Positions 27,061 to 30,000 of a stretch of 30,000 bases of DNA are shown piece after piece; the first letter of the stretch is position 1; every line of letters begins with the position of its first letter. Below the pieces are notes generated by a model. It searched no databases. It had not been told where the DNA came from and saw only the letters and a list, made by a program, of their open reading frames with translations. A program made the translations under genes and the position numbers. Origin of the DNA: Tubiluchus corallicola (taxonomy: Eukaryota; Priapulida; Priapulimorpha; Priapulimorphida; Tubiluchidae); assembly GCA_030141605.1 (NCBI GenBank), contig JAQGDQ010000906.1, positions 1-30,000 on the forward strand, read 5' to 3'.

Positions 27061-28038
27061 TAATAATAATATATCTCTTTTGTTTGTTGTTTTTCATTTC
27101 TTCCTTTAAATTTAAAAAAAAGTTCTGATTAGCATTGAAAGATACTTGAACTTATTCTAATTTCAAATAAAATTGGAACAAGATGCTTAAGTTACACATG
27201 ATATTGGACAAAGTGAAGAGTTATTTTTCTTAGTTGGTGTCATAAGTTTATAAACCAAGTTAACAAAGAGTGTACAGTTAGTTGTTTGTACAAGGCGAGG
27301 CAGCGTTGATGTGACTGTATAAAATTATGACTGTATGTTTACTTTACTCCATCTCGTGTCTGTAGTTACACCAACCATTTATACAAGTTCAGCAGAGAGG
27401 TCAGAAAATTCCATTAGCAATTCTATAGTCTGCAGTTTTGCTGAGTCTGCGTTAATAAATCATGATACATACTGTGCCTTCTCTTGAGGCGTACGCATTT
27501 TGGGGTTTCAGTTAAAAAGACCCTTCTATCAACAGGAGACCTACATAAAACGTGAAATTTCAATGTGATCTCAAACTTAAATGAACACTGAATAAAACAA
27601 AACAAATCTGTTAAGACATCTTGTCAACTGCCTTTGTAATAAATTTTTAAAATTGTAAAGAGACTTTATAGACACCCTGTACTATACGTTGTGCAAAAAC
27701 AATTGGAAGAGTCTATTGCGACGTGGGGGTGCATCTGTCTTTCAGGAGCAGTTGCGTTGCGTTTTGTGGCGATTTAACTTCAAAATTAAGCAACTTGAAA
27801 ATCAGATTATGTGTGCGGGCACTGCTGTTGCATTAGACACTTTTTCTTGCAACTTCTAAACACACTTGAAGCTATTTTTTCCTCCAAACGTTGCTACCTT
27901 TACCGCTGCAAGAAAATGCAGTGAACTGCTGTGGCACGCTAACTTTGTTCACGAGTTGCTGAGTCAGTCGTGTTGAATGCACAGCTCAGATAATTCTGTT
28001 CTCAGTAAAGTAATTCCACAAATTTCGTTGGACAAAGG
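27061..28038. other. upstream region of the BTB gene
   Basis: No upstream coding exon recognised. A CTGTCTTTCAG ending near 27753 could be an acceptor for a 5' UTR exon, which I cannot confirm. No convincing TATA box lies immediately upstream of the ATG. Confidence 0.35.
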
Positions 28039-29343
28039 ATGGCATCTTCATTAGACGAGCCGCAAACTCCAGCTGAAAGGGTTGATGCGATGGACAACTG
28101 GAACGAGAGATACGATTATGTTTTTGGTAACGAAGATTTCCAGGAATTATGTGATGTAACTTTTTCAGTTGGTGAAATCATCATCAACGCTAGTCGGTAC
28201 TTACTTGCACTCAGAAGTGACGTTTTTAAGAGGATGCTGTTTGGGCCGCTGTGTCATAAACTTGGTGATGTCATACCAATAACCGACGTTGAATCTGAAG
28301 TGTTCCTGCTGCTTTTGAGGTTTATTTATACTGACAAAGCTGAATTAACTGGTGATAATGTTCTTCAAGTACTTTACACAGCTAGAAAATACAACATTCG
28401 TGAACTTGAAAAAATGGCTGTTGATTTCCTTAAATCTGAAATCACAACTGACAACGTCTGTACCATTCTGACAGCTGCTTGTTTCTATGAAAAGCGAGAT
28501 GTAGAGATGAACTGTCTGGAGGTCATTAGTATCGAGACGGAAGCAGTTATAAAGTCCGACAGTTTTACTTCCTTGAGCTACGACAGCTTATTGAGGATTG
28601 TCAAACTTGATGAACTGACAATTACTGAAGAGGGGAAACTATTTGATGCAGTTTTAAGATGGGCTGATGCTGAATGCAAGCGAAAGAACCTAGAGCAAAA
28701 TGTGTTCAACAAGAGAACAGTCTTATGTGACATCTTGTTTAAAATCAGATTTCCCACAATGGATCCAGAGTTATTCATCAAAGGACCGGTAGCAACTGGA
28801 ATATTAAATGCCGAGGAGCAAGCAAATGTTTTTATCAATTATCATCAAAAAGAGACATCAGAATCAATATTTCCAAAAATGCAGAGAAACTACGGCGCAG
28901 AAGTCGTGTCAGTCATGTGCGCTGTACCTGTTAAGGAAATTAATAGATTAGGAACAAGATCATCCTTTATATATTATCCTTTATATATTACTGTATCAAA
29001 AAAGATTGCAATCATTGGTGATGCTGATGAGCTTGTCATTAGTCTTTACAGATGTGATGATAGAAACTGCTCCAATGCTGGAGATAACCGTGGTGAAGGC
29101 TGTTGCTTGAATTTAGGAGTTGGTCCCTGTTCTACTTTCATCAGCATACGTAAGAACAGTTACATTGAAGTGATTAACAATAATCCACAAAGGTCACTCA
29201 AAATTATTCTAAATGAAGATAAAAAGGGACGGCACTGGGATGGAATAAATATTGCACAGTTTAGCACCGTCATGGACCCTGCTTCCGGGTTTATTAATGA
29301 TGGAAAATTTCGCATAAAAGTTGTGACGCTGTTAGCAAAATGA
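28039..29343 (+). CDS. BTB-BACK protein, BTBD1/2/3/6-like
   Basis: This is a complete 434-residue frame from ATG at 28039 (context AAAGGATGG) to TGA at 29341-29343, with no intron. The BTB/POZ domain spans about residues 36-136 (LCDVTFSVG, ASRYLLALRSDVFKRMLFG, then IPITDVESEVFLLLLRFIYT and LQVLYTARKYNI). BACK spans about 140-245, with the DAVLRWADAECKRKN and RFPTMDPELF blocks typical of BTBD1/2/3/6 proteins. A diverged PHR-like beta domain follows at about 285-434. Proteins of this group are usually Cullin-3 substrate adaptors in the cytoplasm; that role is inferred from the family. The conserved animal genes of this group have introns, so the intronless structure suggests a retrocopy or a lineage-specific duplicate, yet the frame is intact and presumably selected. 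I do not assign a one-to-one orthologue. Confidence 0.92.
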   Translation: MASSLDEPQTPAERVDAMDNWNERYDYVFGNEDFQELCDVTFSVGEIIINASRYLLALRSDVFKRMLFGPLCHKLGDVIPITDVESEVFLLLLRFIYTDKAELTGDNVLQVLYTARKYNIRELEKMAVDFLKSEITTDNVCTILTAACFYEKRDVEMNCLEVISIETEAVIKSDSFTSLSYDSLLRIVKLDELTITEEGKLFDAVLRWADAECKRKNLEQNVFNKRTVLCDILFKIRFPTMDPELFIKGPVATGILNAEEQANVFINYHQKETSESIFPKMQRNYGAEVVSVMCAVPVKEINRLGTRSSFIYYPLYITVSKKIAIIGDADELVISLYRCDDRNCSNAGDNRGEGCCLNLGVGPCSTFISIRKNSYIEVINNNPQRSLKIILNEDKKGRHWDGINIAQFSTVMDPASGFINDGKFRIKVVTLLAK

Positions 29344-29616
29344 ATTGAAATGAAAATCATTTCTTGAAACTGATGCTTTTACAATTACGATTGATTGTTT
29401 ATAGACCAATAACTATTTACACCCCGTACGTTGCCACCCATTTTGAAAAAGTAAGTCGGTTTGTCATGATTGATTGTGATCAGCATAACAATGTCACGTA
29501 CAAGCTGTATCGTATGATTTGGCATTCGTAAATCTCCTTGTTCTTCAACATTTTTTCATTCAAGATTTTGGTCAACTTATAGTCAACAAAGAGGAAATAC
29601 CAGAACTAATCGAGTT
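29344..29616. other. 3' flank of the BTB gene
   Basis: AT-rich sequence. No AATAAA was seen close to the stop codon, and no other feature recognised. Confidence 0.4.
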
Positions 29617-29868
29617 GTTTTTTAGGCCTAGGTACATCGTATAGTATACAATAATTGTGTTTTTAGGCCTAGGTACATCGTATAGTATACAATAATTGTG
29701 TTTTTTAGGCCTAGGTACATCGTATAGTATACAATAATTGTGTTTTCTAGGCCTAGGTACATCGTATAGTATACAATAATTGTGTTTTTTAGGCCTAGGT
29801 ACATCGTATAGTATACAATAATTGTGTTTTTTCGCCTAGGTACATCGTATAGTATACAATAATTGTGG
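29617..29868. repeat. 41-42-bp minisatellite, six copies
   Basis: AGGCCTAGGTACATCG recurs at 29624, 29665, 29707, 29749 and 29791, with a worn sixth copy (CGCCTAGG) near 29833. Each unit holds AGGCCTAGG and ATAGTATACAATAATTGTG, rich in short palindromes. Length differences are in the T run. Copies are almost identical, so amplification is recent. Confidence 0.95.
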
Positions 29869-29876
29869 TTTTTTCA

Positions 29877-29999
29877 TCATTGTGCATCGACGATAGAGGA
29901 GATTACAGAGGGCACTGTTGTTGATGTTGAAATGTCACCTGTAGCCTCTTTTGCATCTACAGCCTCCCATGTTTTTTTATAATCACTAGCTGCGTCATT
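29877..29999 (-). CDS. possible 3' end of a gene running off the window
   Basis: A 40-codon minus-strand frame with no start enters from the right edge and ends at TGA 29877-29879. The peptide includes NDAASDYKKTWEAVDAKEAT and PSVISSIVDAQ, with a protein-like Lys/Glu/Asp/Trp mix. No family can be assigned with confidence; a DNA-transposase carboxyl end is one possibility. Forty codons is short enough to be chance. Confidence 0.25.
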   Translation of the reverse strand, partial: NDAASDYKKTWEAVDAKEATGDISTSTTVPSVISSIVDAQ

Positions 30000-30000
30000 T

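Overview
The window is a transposon-rich, AT-rich animal nuclear segment, probably from an arthropod. It has spliced genes with GT-AG introns, an ionotropic-receptor (IR) type chemoreceptor (a protostome gene family), LINE, SINE, hAT and TTAA-type elements, and many minisatellites. I see no prokaryotic, organellar or viral gene. I cannot tell insect from crustacean or name a species.

Four protein-coding loci are supported. (1) The 3' exon of an IR-family receptor lies on the minus strand (537-1819). (2) The last four coding exons of RER1, the Golgi-to-ER retrieval receptor, lie on the plus strand (3994-4099, 5967-6045, 7298-7433, 10206-10298). Together they encode the C-terminal 137 residues; the 5' exons were not found. 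(3) The 3' exon of a DUF4419-domain gene lies on the minus strand (19026-20269). (4) An apparently intronless BTB-BACK gene of the BTBD1/2/3/6 type lies on the plus strand (28039-29343). A 40-codon open frame runs off the right edge on the minus strand and is only a weak candidate. The genes look like independent housekeeping, sensory and adaptor genes, not a functional cluster.

Layout: 1-540 holds a repeat with a pentamer microsatellite and a tRNA-like SINE head. 537-1819 is the IR exon. 2979-3535 is a 47-bp satellite. 3994-10298 is RER1, whose introns contain a tandem duplication interrupted by a 458-bp TTAA MITE, a SINE, a 99-bp minisatellite, a duplicated splice acceptor, a 130-bp array made from exon sequence plus its donor site, a long AT hairpin and a broken LINE. 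10337-15000 is SINE, hAT and minisatellite sequence. 15000-19000 is repeat remnants with a possible solo LTR. 19026-20269 is the DUF4419 exon. 20300-27060 holds a LINE tail, a TIR element filled by a 163-169-bp satellite, a hAT MITE with a perfect 8-bp target duplication and a second TTAA MITE. 28039-29343 is the BTB gene, followed by a 41-bp array.

The most notable point is inside RER1. The end of the third visible exon, with its 5' splice site, has been tandemly copied five times into the next intron. Each copy has gained an upstream AG and would begin with an in-frame TGA, so these could be poison exons. A second theme is that several dispersed elements carry locally amplified internal tandem repeats, and two carry paralogous empty sites that date their insertions relative to one another.
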